From Corynebacterium pseudogenitalium (GTDB lineage: Bacteria > Actinomycetota > Actinomycetes > Mycobacteriales > Mycobacteriaceae), in assembly GCF_024453815.1 (NCBI RefSeq), contig NZ_CP072934.1, positions 620,001 to 684,000 on the forward strand: 64,000 nt of DNA. Reading direction: 5' to 3'. Of this stretch, positions 34,543-45,208 are shown in pieces (within the stretch, counting starts at the first letter, position 1; every line of letters starts with the position of its first letter). The position numbers and the translations under genes are program-made. The notes under the pieces are model-generated. The model had not been told where the DNA came from. It searched no databases and saw only the letters and a program-made list of their open reading frames with translations.

Positions 34543-35040
34543 ATGAGCACCGACGTACACTCCAGCTATTTCCTTGCTGATTCCTACGGGCCGCGCCTGA
34601 AGAAGATTGACGAAGAGTCGCGCGCCCTGCTTACCGAATACCAGACTTTACAGCCGCCTCTCGTCTCGCCGGATATGGATGTCACGAATCTCCGTGGGGC
34701 CGCTTTCCCGCGGAGCTCAGTGGAGAGGATCCGCGATTCGGACCTCGGCGAAGAGGAGCGTCAGAAAGCAATCACATACCTGTTGGGGTGCTGGTATATG
34801 GATCAGGTTGATGGTGTTTGGGATTTCGTCCCCATGCTTGTGGACAAGCCAGCCCTCTACCTCTCGTTTGGTCTCGGGGTCCGGACGGAGAACGGCTCGA
34901 TGCTCATTGTCGCCGAGTCTGCACGAGAGATTATGGAAGGCGGGAATCTCGCCTTTACGGAGGCGCTCTATACGTCCAGCGTGAAAGTTGAACGGCGACT
35001 TGCGGAAGAGAGGTCGCGCTCGGAGGAGGCTAGGGCATGA
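34543..35040 (+). CDS. Unknown protein, second of a three-gene cluster
   Basis: A 165-residue soluble protein. The start ATG at 34543 has AAGGAG nine bases upstream. The middle (LGCWYMDQVDGVWDFVPMLVDKPALYLSFG) is beta-rich, and the end is a charged helix rich in Arg and Glu. It has no recognisable domain. Its stop overlaps the start of the membrane protein gene (ATGA), implying coupled translation. Confidence 0.5.
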   Translation: MSTDVHSSYFLADSYGPRLKKIDEESRALLTEYQTLQPPLVSPDMDVTNLRGAAFPRSSVERIRDSDLGEEERQKAITYLLGCWYMDQVDGVWDFVPMLVDKPALYLSFGLGVRTENGSMLIVAESAREIMEGGNLAFTEALYTSSVKVERRLAEERSRSEEARA

Positions 35041-35363
35041 TCCTTGTGGTGCTCGGTGCTGTGGTCGCGCTGTTCAGCGCTTTATTCATCGTGATAATTG
35101 GGTTCCTAATCCAATTCTTCCTAGACCCCTTTTCAGTGAAGCGAAAAGTGCTTTCTCCATACAGGTTCTTAGTAGTGATGGTTTTAATAGCACCCGTTTA
35201 TCTCGTATATGACGTGCGAAATGTCGCGATGTGTAGGGTCATGTCTAACTATGAGGGCAGCGGGAACTTTAGCTATGCGTTCAGCGCGTACTTAATTACC
35301 GCAGTCATCATCAGTGTCCTTTGGCGCATCATTGGGTACTACTTCAGTGAAGGGCGGGAGTAA
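35037..35363 (+). CDS. Small membrane protein, third of a three-gene cluster
   Basis: A 108-residue protein with three hydrophobic helices (about residues 1-28, 42-60 and 80-100). Its gene overlaps the previous one by four bases. No family is recognised. A soluble/soluble/membrane trio in accessory DNA could be an immunity or transport unit, but the sequence does not show which. Confidence 0.5.
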   Translation: MILVVLGAVVALFSALFIVIIGFLIQFFLDPFSVKRKVLSPYRFLVVMVLIAPVYLVYDVRNVAMCRVMSNYEGSGNFSYAFSAYLITAVIISVLWRIIGYYFSEGRE

Positions 35364-35844
35364 GGCGGCAACAACAGCTTGGGCAGACCAGTTTCAGTAC
35401 TAATTTTGATGAGCGGAGGACGCTGAGGCCTCGTGCTATGTGCGGATCCCGTGCTGGAATTCCTGGCCAGGTACCCCTTTACACGCATTCGAGCGGTTGA
35501 AATCTTGTCGCCGACATAAGCGTATCGACGATTGCCCACGCACGTGTCGGACGCTTGCAGCACGCTACCGGAATGACTTCTGTGACAACTGCTTCGAACC
35601 TTGGCCTGGCCGCGCTACGCTCTGGTCAAACGGGCTGGGTTGGTCGTCTAAGTGTAAGGCGGGCGGCGGTGAAACAGCGGGGAAGAAGCCCCGTTTTTAC
35701 CCCCCGGTTAAGCATATAACTAGCGAAACTCTTACTTTCTCGCTGGCGAGCACTTAAGATTAGACTTGCCTTGCCAAGGGAAGCCTTAGCTTCGTGGGCT
35801 AGTGCGCATTGGCAGGCCAGGTTACACACGAGAAAGTTCTACAT
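35364..35844. other. Gene-free interval upstream of the efe operon
   Basis: No convincing gene. A short hairpin AGCGGGG-AAGAAG-CCCCG followed by TTTTT (about 35676-35701) looks like a terminator read in the plus direction. A DtxR-like box lies at 35755-35773. The GC-rich part 35400-35650 shows nothing I can name. Confidence 0.55.
35755..35773. promoter_or_regulatory. DtxR-like iron box upstream of efeU
   Basis: TAAGATTAGACTTGCCTTG matches the 19-base DtxR consensus TWAGGTWAGSCTWACCTWA at 15 positions. It is 72 bases before the efeU start, in the right place to repress an iron-uptake operon when iron is plentiful. Confidence 0.6.
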
Positions 35845-36828
35845 ATGTTCATCGCCGCTTTCCTTGTCGGTCTCCGCGAAGGATTGGAAGCATCCCTTAT
35901 TGTCGGGATGTTGTTCGCTGCGATCCAACGCCGCACCAGCTCAAACACCGGAGAGGGCCACCTGAACACCGCCGCCCGCACCGTGTGGGTGGGAGTGGTC
36001 TTGGCAGCAGCAATCTGCACTGCGCTCGGCGCACTGTTCACGTTCGGGCGCTATGGGTTGTCGTTCCGCGCCCAAGAAGCCATCGGTGGTTTTATGTCCC
36101 TGATTGCGGTAGCCATGATCACCGGAATGGTTCTCTCGTTAAGCAATCAGGGTGGCAAACTGCGCACCATGCTTGAGGACAAAACAGGCGTTGCGCTGAC
36201 GAAAGGCAAGCAGGCGATGTTTTGGCTCGCGTTTGTCGCCGTCGCCCGTGAAGGCATCGAGCTCACACTCCTGCTGTGGGGGTGGATGACCACGCCCAGT
36301 GCTGTCATTGGTGCGTTCGCCGGCATCGGCGTCGCCATCGTGATGGGCTGGTTGATCTACCGGGGTGCTCTTCGACTGGATTTGGGCACGTTCTTCACGT
36401 GGTCGAGTGCGTTGCTCATCGTTGTCGCGGCTGGCATTCTCGCGTACGCCGTTCATGATTTGCAGGAGGCACAGTTCCTCCCTGGCCCGTTCTCCGGCGC
36501 GCCGATTGCTCCGACGCATCCGCGTACAGGCGAGGTGCTCACGGGTTTCGCCTCGTACCCATTCTGGATGGCGTCGTTCCCATTCGGTTGGGCGTTTAAC
36601 CTGGACGAGTTTATTGATCCCGCAGGCATCGTCGCCACGCTGCTGCAAGCGTTTACCGGGTTTATGCCTCAAATGTCGTGGCTGCAGGTCATTGCTTGGG
36701 GCGCTTACCTTGCCATCATTGTCCCGATCTTTGTGGGACACGTGCGAGGGAAGAAGCGTAGCGACGCCAAGAAACTGAATAACGAAACTTCTTCAGCACA
36801 CACCGAGAACACACGAAAGGTCTCATAA
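35845..36828 (+). CDS. efeU: Iron permease EfeU (FTR1 family)
   Basis: A 327-residue FTR1/EfeU permease, which carries ferric iron across the membrane. The two signature motifs are present: REGLE at residues 11-15 and REGIE in the middle (AVAREGIELTLLLWGW). About seven hydrophobic helices are visible. The start at ATG 35845 has the first motif immediately after it, which is the family norm; the upstream start at 35809 would add an unlikely leader. First gene of efeU-efeO-efeB; its stop overlaps the efeO start (TAATG). Control by the DtxR-like box is likely. Confidence 0.92.
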   Translation: MFIAAFLVGLREGLEASLIVGMLFAAIQRRTSSNTGEGHLNTAARTVWVGVVLAAAICTALGALFTFGRYGLSFRAQEAIGGFMSLIAVAMITGMVLSLSNQGGKLRTMLEDKTGVALTKGKQAMFWLAFVAVAREGIELTLLLWGWMTTPSAVIGAFAGIGVAIVMGWLIYRGALRLDLGTFFTWSSALLIVVAAGILAYAVHDLQEAQFLPGPFSGAPIAPTHPRTGEVLTGFASYPFWMASFPFGWAFNLDEFIDPAGIVATLLQAFTGFMPQMSWLQVIAWGAYLAIIVPIFVGHVRGKKRSDAKKLNNETSSAHTENTRKVS

Positions 36829-38090
36829 TGAAACGCTCTCCTGTCTTTGTCGCCACCCTCGCTCTCGCGCTCCCGCTTGCGGGGTGCGTGGAAAACAGTG
36901 CCGGTGACACTATCGAAGTGCAGGCGAAAGAGGACGCCTGCACGGTCGCCGTAGACTCGGTGGAATCCGGCACCAGCACCTTCTCCATCACCAACTCCGG
37001 TGAGCGTGTCACCGAGTTCTACCTGCTGGCCGACGACGGACTGCGCGTCATCGCCGAACGCGAGAACATCACCCCTGGCAGCACCGCAGACCTCACCGTC
37101 CAGCTTGAACCGGGTTCCTACTTCACCGCCTGCAAGCCAGGCTTGCGCGGACCGAACATCGGCCAGGCTGAATTCACTGTGACTGGTGAACCGATTCAGT
37201 ACGACGAATCTGATGAGGTGCGCTTCAACGAGGCTCGCGACAACTACGTCAACTTTGTGAAGAACGAAGTCGCAGAGCTGCTGCCAAAGGTCGAGGAGTT
37301 CGCCGCAGCATACGCCGCAGGCGACGATGCCAAGGCCAAGGATCTTTACGCCACCACCCGTGTCCACTACGAGCGCATCGAGCCGATCGCTGAGGCGCTC
37401 GGTGTTCTCGACGCTCGCATTGACTACCGCGAAGTGGACTACATCGCCGAGGCGGACCAGCTCAAGGAAGATGACCCGACCTTCACCGAATGGCTCGGGT
37501 TCCACCGTATGGAAAAGGACCTGTGGCCACCAGCTGCCGACACCAAGAACGCCGACGGCGCACCTGCCCGCGAAGGCTGGGAGCCGTCCTCCCCGGAGAA
37601 GCGCCGCGAGATCGCTGACACCCTCGTCGCTGACGTCGAGGCGCTGCACGACACCGTGCAGGCCGACGACTTCGCCGCGGAGAACGACATCACTGTGGAC
37701 ACCGTCTCCAACGGTGCGATGGGGCTGCTCGAAGAGGTAGCCACCACCAAGGTCACTGGTGAGGAAAACTGGTGGTCGCACAAGGATCTCTATGACTTCC
37801 AGGCCAACATCCAGGGCTCGCGCATCGCGTTCGACATGGTCAAGGGCATTGCCGCAGAGCGCGGTGAGGAAGGTGCCAAGTTGGTCAGCGAGATCGAGTC
37901 GCGCTTCGACGACATACAAGCGCTCCTCGATCAGTACGGCAGCCTGGAGACCGGGTACGTCGACTACGACGAGGTCGACGCTGGCCAGCAGGCGAAGCTG
38001 ACCCGTGCGCTGGATGCGCTGCGTGAGCCGCTGTCGAACCTGACTGGTACCGTGCTGGGACTCAACGTTGATACGGAGGCGGAGTCCTAA
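36828..38090 (+). CDS. efeO: EfeO iron-uptake lipoprotein
   Basis: A 420-residue EfeO. The lipoprotein signal ends in LAGC (Cys20). An N-terminal cupredoxin-like domain (about 25-120) with EDACTVAVDSVESGTSTF is followed by a C-terminal M75 peptidase-like domain with the HRMEK (HxxE) motif in GFHRMEKDLW. It binds iron outside the membrane and delivers it to EfeU. The start overlaps the efeU stop. Cysteines in the cupredoxin part (C-terminal CKPG) are retained. Confidence 0.92.
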   Translation: MKRSPVFVATLALALPLAGCVENSAGDTIEVQAKEDACTVAVDSVESGTSTFSITNSGERVTEFYLLADDGLRVIAERENITPGSTADLTVQLEPGSYFTACKPGLRGPNIGQAEFTVTGEPIQYDESDEVRFNEARDNYVNFVKNEVAELLPKVEEFAAAYAAGDDAKAKDLYATTRVHYERIEPIAEALGVLDARIDYREVDYIAEADQLKEDDPTFTEWLGFHRMEKDLWPPAADTKNADGAPAREGWEPSSPEKRREIADTLVADVEALHDTVQADDFAAENDITVDTVSNGAMGLLEEVATTKVTGEENWWSHKDLYDFQANIQGSRIAFDMVKGIAAERGEEGAKLVSEIESRFDDIQALLDQYGSLETGYVDYDEVDAGQQAKLTRALDALREPLSNLTGTVLGLNVDTEAES

Positions 38091-38091
38091 C

Positions 38092-39342
38092 ATGACTGGG
38101 TTTGACCGACGCACGTTTTTAACATTCGGCGGCCTGGGTGCTGCCGGTGCCGTCGCCGCTGCTTGTTCGCGGGATGAATCTCGTGAGGATGCGAGCGATA
38201 ACGCCGACGGCACGAACAACCAGCTGATCATCGACTTCGCTGGCGAGCACCAAGCTGGGATTGTCAGCCCGATGCAGAACAGCCTCCACTTCGCGGCGTT
38301 CGACATGGACGAGAAGGCCTCTCGCGACGACCTCATCGACCTCCTGCAGCGCTGGACGAATGCTGCACGGCGATTGACGCTCGGTGGTGAGGTGAGCGCG
38401 AAAGGCGCATTCGGTGGTGGTGAGGATTTCCCACCTGACGATTCTGGCGAAGCCTTTGACTTGGGACCTTCCGCTTTGACCATCACGATTGGCTTTGGCC
38501 GAAGCCTATTTCGTGACCAGTTCGGTTTAGCTGACAAGCTGCCGGATGAGTTTACCGCGATGCCGCCTATGACCAACGACTTCCTGAACCGTGAGCAGTC
38601 CGACGGCGACATCTGCATCCAGGCCTGCGCGAACGACCCCCAGGTTGCCACCCACGCCATACGCAATCTGACGCGTCTGGCCGTGCCAGATGCAGTGCTG
38701 CGTTGGACGCAGATTGGCTTTGGTAAGGCCGCCGTGACCACCCGTGAAGAACCGACTCCACGCAACCTCTTCGGGCAGAAAGACGGCACTAGGAACATTC
38801 GAGCAGAGGACACCGAAGCGTTGGATGAGCACGTGTGGATTCCGGCGGACTCTTCGCAGCCTTGGGCTGCGGGTGGGTCGTACCTGACGGCGCGGCGTAT
38901 CGCCATGAATATTGAGGTGTGGGACACGCTTCAGTTGAAGGAGCAGGAGCGCGTCACGGGGCGTGACAAGGTCGAAGGTGCGCCGCTCACTGGCACTGAT
39001 GAGTTCGACGAACCGGATTTTGCCGCCACCAATGAACGCGGCCGCCCTGTTATCGACCATGCCTCCCACGTATTCAACGTGCACCCTGACCAGAACGATG
39101 GCATCCGCATCCTGCGCCGAGCGTTCAACTACGTCGATGGCTCGAACGAGCAGGGACGCCTCGACGCGGGCCTGTTCTTCATTGCGTTTACCCGCACCGT
39201 TGATCGGTTCGCCAAAGTACACCAGTCGATGTCGCGTGACGAGATGCTCCTGGAATACCTCAAGACCACCAAAACCGGCACCTACCTCATCCCTCCAGGT
39301 GTAGGTGATACTGGCTTTGTTGGCGAGGGCATGTTCGCTTAG
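38092..39342 (+). CDS. efeB: EfeB dye-decolorising-type heme peroxidase
   Basis: A 416-residue DyP-type peroxidase exported by the twin-arginine route (DRRTFLTFGGLGAAGAVAAAC); the same signal also offers a lipobox-like AAAC. The DyP motif GxxDG appears as GQKDGTRNI, and the proximal heme-ligand histidine lies in the ASHVFNVHP region. In the Efe system it oxidises Fe(II) or removes iron from heme outside the cell. The ATG at 38092 is one base after the efeO stop. A terminator follows at 39355-39384. Confidence 0.9.
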   Translation: MTGFDRRTFLTFGGLGAAGAVAAACSRDESREDASDNADGTNNQLIIDFAGEHQAGIVSPMQNSLHFAAFDMDEKASRDDLIDLLQRWTNAARRLTLGGEVSAKGAFGGGEDFPPDDSGEAFDLGPSALTITIGFGRSLFRDQFGLADKLPDEFTAMPPMTNDFLNREQSDGDICIQACANDPQVATHAIRNLTRLAVPDAVLRWTQIGFGKAAVTTREEPTPRNLFGQKDGTRNIRAEDTEALDEHVWIPADSSQPWAAGGSYLTARRIAMNIEVWDTLQLKEQERVTGRDKVEGAPLTGTDEFDEPDFAATNERGRPVIDHASHVFNVHPDQNDGIRILRRAFNYVDGSNEQGRLDAGLFFIAFTRTVDRFAKVHQSMSRDEMLLEYLKTTKTGTYLIPPGVGDTGFVGEGMFA

Positions 39343-39354
39343 AACCACGCTGGA

Positions 39355-39390
39355 GCGCGGGACCGGGATCTTCTCGGCCCGCGCTTCTTT
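39355..39390 (+). terminator. Terminator of efe operon
   Basis: GCGCGGG (39355-39361) pairs with CCCGCGC (39378-39384), with additional pairing CCGGG/CTCGG inside, followed by TTCTTTT. Confidence 0.8.
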
Positions 39391-39438
39391 TCGACGTTCG
39401 CCCGCTCGCATGTCGGGCGCCTCCGTTAAGCTACCTGT

Positions 39439-39696
39439 ATGAGTTCTGTGACAACTGCTCCGCGCCTTGATCGCGCCACCATGCGCCGCAACCTCGACGG
39501 CTTCAAACACCGTTGGAACGAACGTCTCGACGGGTGGCGCTCACTCCACGAAGGCGCACTAGAACGCAAATACGCACAGTCATATTGGGCAGAACTCCTC
39601 GCATGTTTCGGCATTACCGCCTCACGCATGGACCTGTTTGAGCACGCCAGCGTCAGGGAGCGCGCTCTTCGCAAACTACGCGAAGATGACCAGTGA
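39439..39696 (+). pseudogene. 5' fragment of a class I DNA methyltransferase gene
   Basis: The 85 codons encode only the start of a large DNA methyltransferase of the type IIG / class I SAM-dependent kind. The segment RKYAQSYWAELLACFGITASRMDLFEHASVRERA corresponds to the family's usual first 90 residues before the methylase core. The rest of the gene is absent: the frame stops at 39694-39696 and the paralogue gene lies on the other strand right after it. I infer deletion of the main part of a restriction-modification gene. Confidence 0.55.
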
Positions 39697-39723
39697 ACAA
39701 GCAGGGGACAAGGCCTAGCTGTC

Positions 39724-40458
39724 TCAGTCCACCGCCCAGGGGTCTTCCTCTTCTTGCTGGTTCATGAGGGCGTTGATTGGCTCCGTGAGGTGCTGGTCAA
39801 TCACGGTCCAGGCGGCTTCGCGCTGGTCCTGTAGGAAGATCTGTTCCATCGCGTTTCTGCTGCGCGGGATGTCGGCGATGTCCTTTGCCCACCCGGCGAG
39901 GCGCAGCACCTTCTTCGTTTGCGCGAACAGGTCCGCTTCCTGGTTGAGCTCCAACCAGAGTTCCTCGACGGCCTGCGGACTGTGGTCCCTCCCGAGCGTT
40001 TTCAGTGCTTCCTCCACGGTGGTTTTCATGACGGCATCGACAGCTGCTGCGCGTTCGATCGATGGGTGGTGGTAGCGCATCATCCCAACCACCTTGTACG
40101 GGTTGCCGTCGGTAGCTTCCAGGGCTTTGGCTACGAGCTGCCCGGCTTGGTACTGCAGGAACTGGAACATCACCCGGTAAAACGCCTGGTCCTTCTCCTC
40201 CTGGATGCCTGGTGGCTCACACAGTTGGTGAAATACTCTCTGCTTCATTGCGCGGTGTTCGCTGTGAAGCTCGCGAAGTAATTTGTAGGCCGTCGGCTCG
40301 TTCGCGTTCTCCGGGTCGGTGATTTTCAGGTACTCCACGAGGAAAAAGATAGAGTCGCTATCGCGGTCGGTCATCGGGAGGTCCCAGTCGGAGCCGCCGA
40401 AAATATCGGGGACGGGGCGTTTCGGGTAGCCGTGGAACCGCACTGTGGGCGTTGCCAT
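39724..40458 (-). CDS. Unknown family protein, copy 2 of a paralogue pair
   Basis: A 244-residue paralogue of the product at 29589-30332, similar over its whole length, with the same N-terminal FHGYPKRPVPDI and C-terminal AAWTVIDQHLTEPINALM and EEEDPWAVD. It differs most in the segment after the central YLKITDPENANEPTAYK. Start ATG at 40456-40458 with AAGGAG upstream. It sits next to a methyltransferase gene fragment. No function is recognised; the acidic tail and two-copy state could fit a DNA-mimic or other antagonist, but this is speculation. Confidence 0.6.
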   Translation of the reverse strand: MATPTVRFHGYPKRPVPDIFGGSDWDLPMTDRDSDSIFFLVEYLKITDPENANEPTAYKLLRELHSEHRAMKQRVFHQLCEPPGIQEEKDQAFYRVMFQFLQYQAGQLVAKALEATDGNPYKVVGMMRYHHPSIERAAAVDAVMKTTVEEALKTLGRDHSPQAVEELWLELNQEADLFAQTKKVLRLAGWAKDIADIPRSRNAMEQIFLQDQREAAWTVIDQHLTEPINALMNQQEEEDPWAVD

Positions 40459-40641
40459 GATTGGACTCCTTCGGCGTTGTAGGTGTTGCCGCAATGTACC
40501 GAACGGGTCCGACATGGCACCGAGCCAGCTCGATGGCGGTCGCAGATATGTTCGGGTTGAGAATCGCCCCCGGACACCACAAACAACGCATATCCTGGCA
40601 CCTACTGAAATCATTGGCTCGAGAGATGTTGCGGAGGAGGC

Positions 40642-41277
40642 ATGCCCGTGCTCGTAGACGTGCTCACCTGGGCAACGGTGATGGCGATTCCGGGTCCGGA
40701 CATTGAGGCGATCGGCACGCAGACGTCACGCTACGGGCAGCGGGCAGGGTTCTGGACGGCGCTCGGGGCGATGCTTGGGGTGGCAACGTGGTCGATACTC
40801 GCGCTGCTCGGGATTGAGGCGCTCCTGCACGTCGTGCCCGCGCTGTCGGTGGTGTTGCCGCTGGCGGGGTCGGTGGCGCTGATGCTGCTCGGCGCGTTCG
40901 GTCTGTGGGGGAGCGTGAAGGCGGCGAAGGGGACGTCGAAAAGTAATGAAGAGCAAGAAGTGGTGAGCGTGGCTGCGCGCACGGCGGGTGCCTCGGTGCG
41001 GCTGGGGTACGTCACCAACATCTCGAACCCGAAGGCGCTGGTGTTCTTCACCTCCTTCTTCACGCCGATGATGAGCCACTATGACGGGCTGGCGGAAAAG
41101 CTCAGCATGCTGGGGCTGCTGCTGGGGGTGACGTTGCTGGTGTTTAGTGCGATGTCCGTGCTGATTCGGGTGGCGGCGAAGACGCAGCTGCGCAACATCC
41201 CGGGCCTGCAGTACTTGCCGGGGATCATCTTCCTGGGCATTGGACTGTTCTACTTCGTGGAAACGCTGGCGAAATAG
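40642..41277 (+). CDS. LysE/RhtB family amino acid exporter
   Basis: A 211-residue membrane protein of the LysE superfamily (about six helices). Family features include the N-terminal AIPGPDIEAIG, corresponding to the conserved PGP motif, and GYVTNISNPKALVFFTSFFTP in the centre. These proteins export amino acids. GGAGGAGG precedes the ATG. Substrate is not determined. A hairpin at 41296-41330 lies between it and gdh. Confidence 0.85.
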   Translation: MPVLVDVLTWATVMAIPGPDIEAIGTQTSRYGQRAGFWTALGAMLGVATWSILALLGIEALLHVVPALSVVLPLAGSVALMLLGAFGLWGSVKAAKGTSKSNEEQEVVSVAARTAGASVRLGYVTNISNPKALVFFTSFFTPMMSHYDGLAEKLSMLGLLLGVTLLVFSAMSVLIRVAAKTQLRNIPGLQYLPGIIFLGIGLFYFVETLAK

Positions 41278-42759
<1,482 letters not shown>

Positions 42760-42800
42760 GGATATATGAATATGCGTTGATGGCATAAAATACGCTCGGT

Positions 42801-42844
42801 TGCCCACTGCCGACACTGGCTTAAGGCCGGTTCGGTGGTGGGCA
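42801..42844. terminator. Hairpin between gdh and argC
   Basis: TGCCCAC and CCGA on the left pair with TCGG and GTGGGCA on the right around CACTGGCTTAAGGCCGG. No T run, so termination is uncertain. Confidence 0.45.
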
Positions 42845-42923
42845 GACGTGTTTCCGGGGGTAGGAGGAAAGAAATTTTCCTGAATAACATACACCGGGCC
42901 GCATATCTGTTACACTCCCGTGT

Positions 42924-43979
42924 ATGTCAGAGCAAAAAGTGTTGAACGTAGCAGTCGCGGGCGCTACCGGGTACGCCGGCGGTGAGATCCTCCGCCTGCT
43001 ACTCGGCCACCCGGCATACCTCGCGGGCGAGCTCGAGATCGGTGCGCTCACCGGGGCCTCCAACGCGGGAGCCTCGGTCGGGGAGCTCATGCCGCACCTG
43101 CCCGAGCTTGCCGACCGCGTCATCGAACCCACCACGGTAGAGGTGCTCGCGGGCCACGACGTCGTCTTCCTCGGCTTGCCACACGGGCACTCCGCGAAGA
43201 TCGGCGCGGCGCTGCCGCCAGAAGTCACGGTCATCGACTGTGCTGCGGACTTCCGCCTGCGCAGCGCCGATGCCTGGCAGCACTACTACGGCTCCGAACA
43301 CGCCGGGTCCTGGCCGTACGGCCTGCCGGAGCTGCCCGGCCACCGCGAGCAGATCGCGGCAGCCACGCGGATCGCGGTGCCCGGCTGCTTCCCGACGGGC
43401 GCTACGCTCGCGGCGTGGCCCGCGGTGGCATCCGGCCTGGTCGAGCCGGACCTGACTATCGTCTCCGTCACCGGCGTGTCCGGCGCAGGCAAGAAGGCGA
43501 GCGTTGCCATGCTGGGCGCGGAAACGATGGGCTCGCTGAAGGCCTACAGCGCTGGCGGCACCCACCGGCACACCCCGGAGATCCATCAGAACTTGCAGGA
43601 AGTAGCGCAGTCTCCGGTCGGCATCAGCTTCACGCCGGTGCTCGCACCGCTGCCGCGCGGCATCCTCACCACCGTGGTGGCGTCGCTTGCCCAGGGCGTG
43701 GATGCTGCCGCTGTCCGCGCGGCGTACGAATCCGCCTACGCGGGCGAAGCCTTCGTCACCCTACTTCCGGCAGGGCAGCAGCCACAGACGCAGCACGTGG
43801 TCGGCTCAAACATGTGCCACGTGCAGGTAGAAGTCGACGAATCGGCCAAGAAACTGGTGGTCACCAGCGCCATCGACAACCTCACCAAAGGCACCGGCGG
43901 CGGTGCCGTGCAGTGCATGAACCTCGCGCTCGGGCTCGAAGAGACCGCGGGGCTCTCGCGAGCCGGGGTGGCTCCGTAA
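42924..43979 (+). CDS. argC: N-acetyl-gamma-glutamyl-phosphate reductase
   Basis: A 351-residue ArgC, the NADPH-dependent third step of arginine synthesis. The nucleotide loop [18 protein letters not shown] is at the N-terminus and the catalytic cysteine is in VPGCFPTGA. It is the first gene of argC-argJ-argB-argD. The leader contains TGAATAACATACA, which may be part of an ArgR half-site, but I cannot confirm a box. Confidence 0.95.
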   Translation: MSEQKVLNVAVAGATGYAGGEILRLLLGHPAYLAGELEIGALTGASNAGASVGELMPHLPELADRVIEPTTVEVLAGHDVVFLGLPHGHSAKIGAALPPEVTVIDCAADFRLRSADAWQHYYGSEHAGSWPYGLPELPGHREQIAAATRIAVPGCFPTGATLAAWPAVASGLVEPDLTIVSVTGVSGAGKKASVAMLGAETMGSLKAYSAGGTHRHTPEIHQNLQEVAQSPVGISFTPVLAPLPRGILTTVVASLAQGVDAAAVRAAYESAYAGEAFVTLLPAGQQPQTQHVVGSNMCHVQVEVDESAKKLVVTSAIDNLTKGTGGGAVQCMNLALGLEETAGLSRAGVAP

Positions 43980-44039
43980 CCGCCAGCCTCACTCCATCTC
44001 TACTTCTTCTCATAACGGACTGTAAAGGACATTTTCATC

Positions 44040-45200
44040 ATGAGCACTACTGGTGTTACCGCCCCCAAGGGATTCAGCGCCGCAGCAACCTGGGCCGGCA
44101 TCAAGGCATCCGGCAAGCCGGATATGGCCGTCGTGGTCAACGAAGGGCCAAAGAACGCGGCTGCAGCCGTGTTTACCCGCAACAAGGTCTTCGCGGCTCC
44201 GGTCAAGGTCAGCCGCGAAGTAATCAGGGGCGGCGCTATTTCCGCCGTCGTGTTTAACTCCGGCAACGCCAACGCCTGCACCGGCGCGCAGGGCGTCGAG
44301 GACGCCAAGGCGATGCAGCAGCTGACCGCCGAGGGTATCGGGGTGGACGCCTCGCAGATCGCGGTGTGCTCCACCGGCATCATTGGTGACCTGCTGCCGA
44401 TGGACAAGATAGAGCACGGCATCGGGGTCGTTGTGAAACAGCTCGGCGACCATGGCGCGGACGCCGCCGTCGCCATCAAAACCACGGATACGGTGGCGAA
44501 AGAGGTCGTCGTCAAGGGCGACGGTTGGGCGCTCGGCGGGATGGGTAAGGGCGCGGGCATGATGGCGCCGTCGCTGGCCACGATGCTGGTGTGCATCACC
44601 ACGGACGCGGACGTCGAAAGCCAAGCGCTGCAGGCTGCGCTCGACCGCGCCGTCGCCACCACCTTCAACACCCTCGATATCGACGGCTCCACCTCCACCA
44701 ACGACACCGTCATCGCCATGGCCAGCGGCGCAAGCGGCGTCACCCCGACGCAAGAGGAACTCGACGCCGCGATGCAGGACGCCTGCTCGCAGCTCGCCGC
44801 CATGATGCAATCCGACGCCGAAGGCGTAACCAAACGCGTGGCCATCACCGTCGAAGGTGCGGCCGACGACGCCCAGGCGCTCAACGCAGCCCGGACAATC
44901 GGGCGCGACAACCTGGTCAAGACCGCGATGTTCGGCTCCGACCCGAACTGGGGCCGCGTGCTCGCCGCCGTCGGCATGGCCGAGGCCGAGATGGACGCCG
45001 AGAACATCTCCGTCACCTTCAACGGGCACACCGTGTGCGCGCAGTCCGCGGGCGCGCCGGGCGCGCGCGAAGTGGACTTGAGCGGTGCGGACATCGAGGT
45101 CGTCGTCAACCTCGGCACCGGCGGGCAGGGCAGCGCCACCGTGCGCACCACCGACCTGTCGCACGCCTACGTCGAAATCAACTCCGCATACAGCAGCTAG
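44040..45200 (+). CDS. argJ: Bifunctional ornithine acetyltransferase / N-acetylglutamate synthase
   Basis: A 386-residue ArgJ, which recycles the acetyl group from N-acetylornithine to glutamate. The self-cleavage site is in [21 protein letters not shown], where the threonine of ATML becomes the nucleophile of the beta subunit. The C-terminal [15 protein letters not shown] is also typical. Second gene of the arg operon, 60 bases after argC. Confidence 0.95.
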   Translation: MSTTGVTAPKGFSAAATWAGIKASGKPDMAVVVNEGPKNAAAAVFTRNKVFAAPVKVSREVIRGGAISAVVFNSGNANACTGAQGVEDAKAMQQLTAEGIGVDASQIAVCSTGIIGDLLPMDKIEHGIGVVVKQLGDHGADAAVAIKTTDTVAKEVVVKGDGWALGGMGKGAGMMAPSLATMLVCITTDADVESQALQAALDRAVATTFNTLDIDGSTSTNDTVIAMASGASGVTPTQEELDAAMQDACSQLAAMMQSDAEGVTKRVAITVEGAADDAQALNAARTIGRDNLVKTAMFGSDPNWGRVLAAVGMAEAEMDAENISVTFNGHTVCAQSAGAPGAREVDLSGADIEVVVNLGTGGQGSATVRTTDLSHAYVEINSAYSS

Positions 45201-45208
45201 GAGGCACC

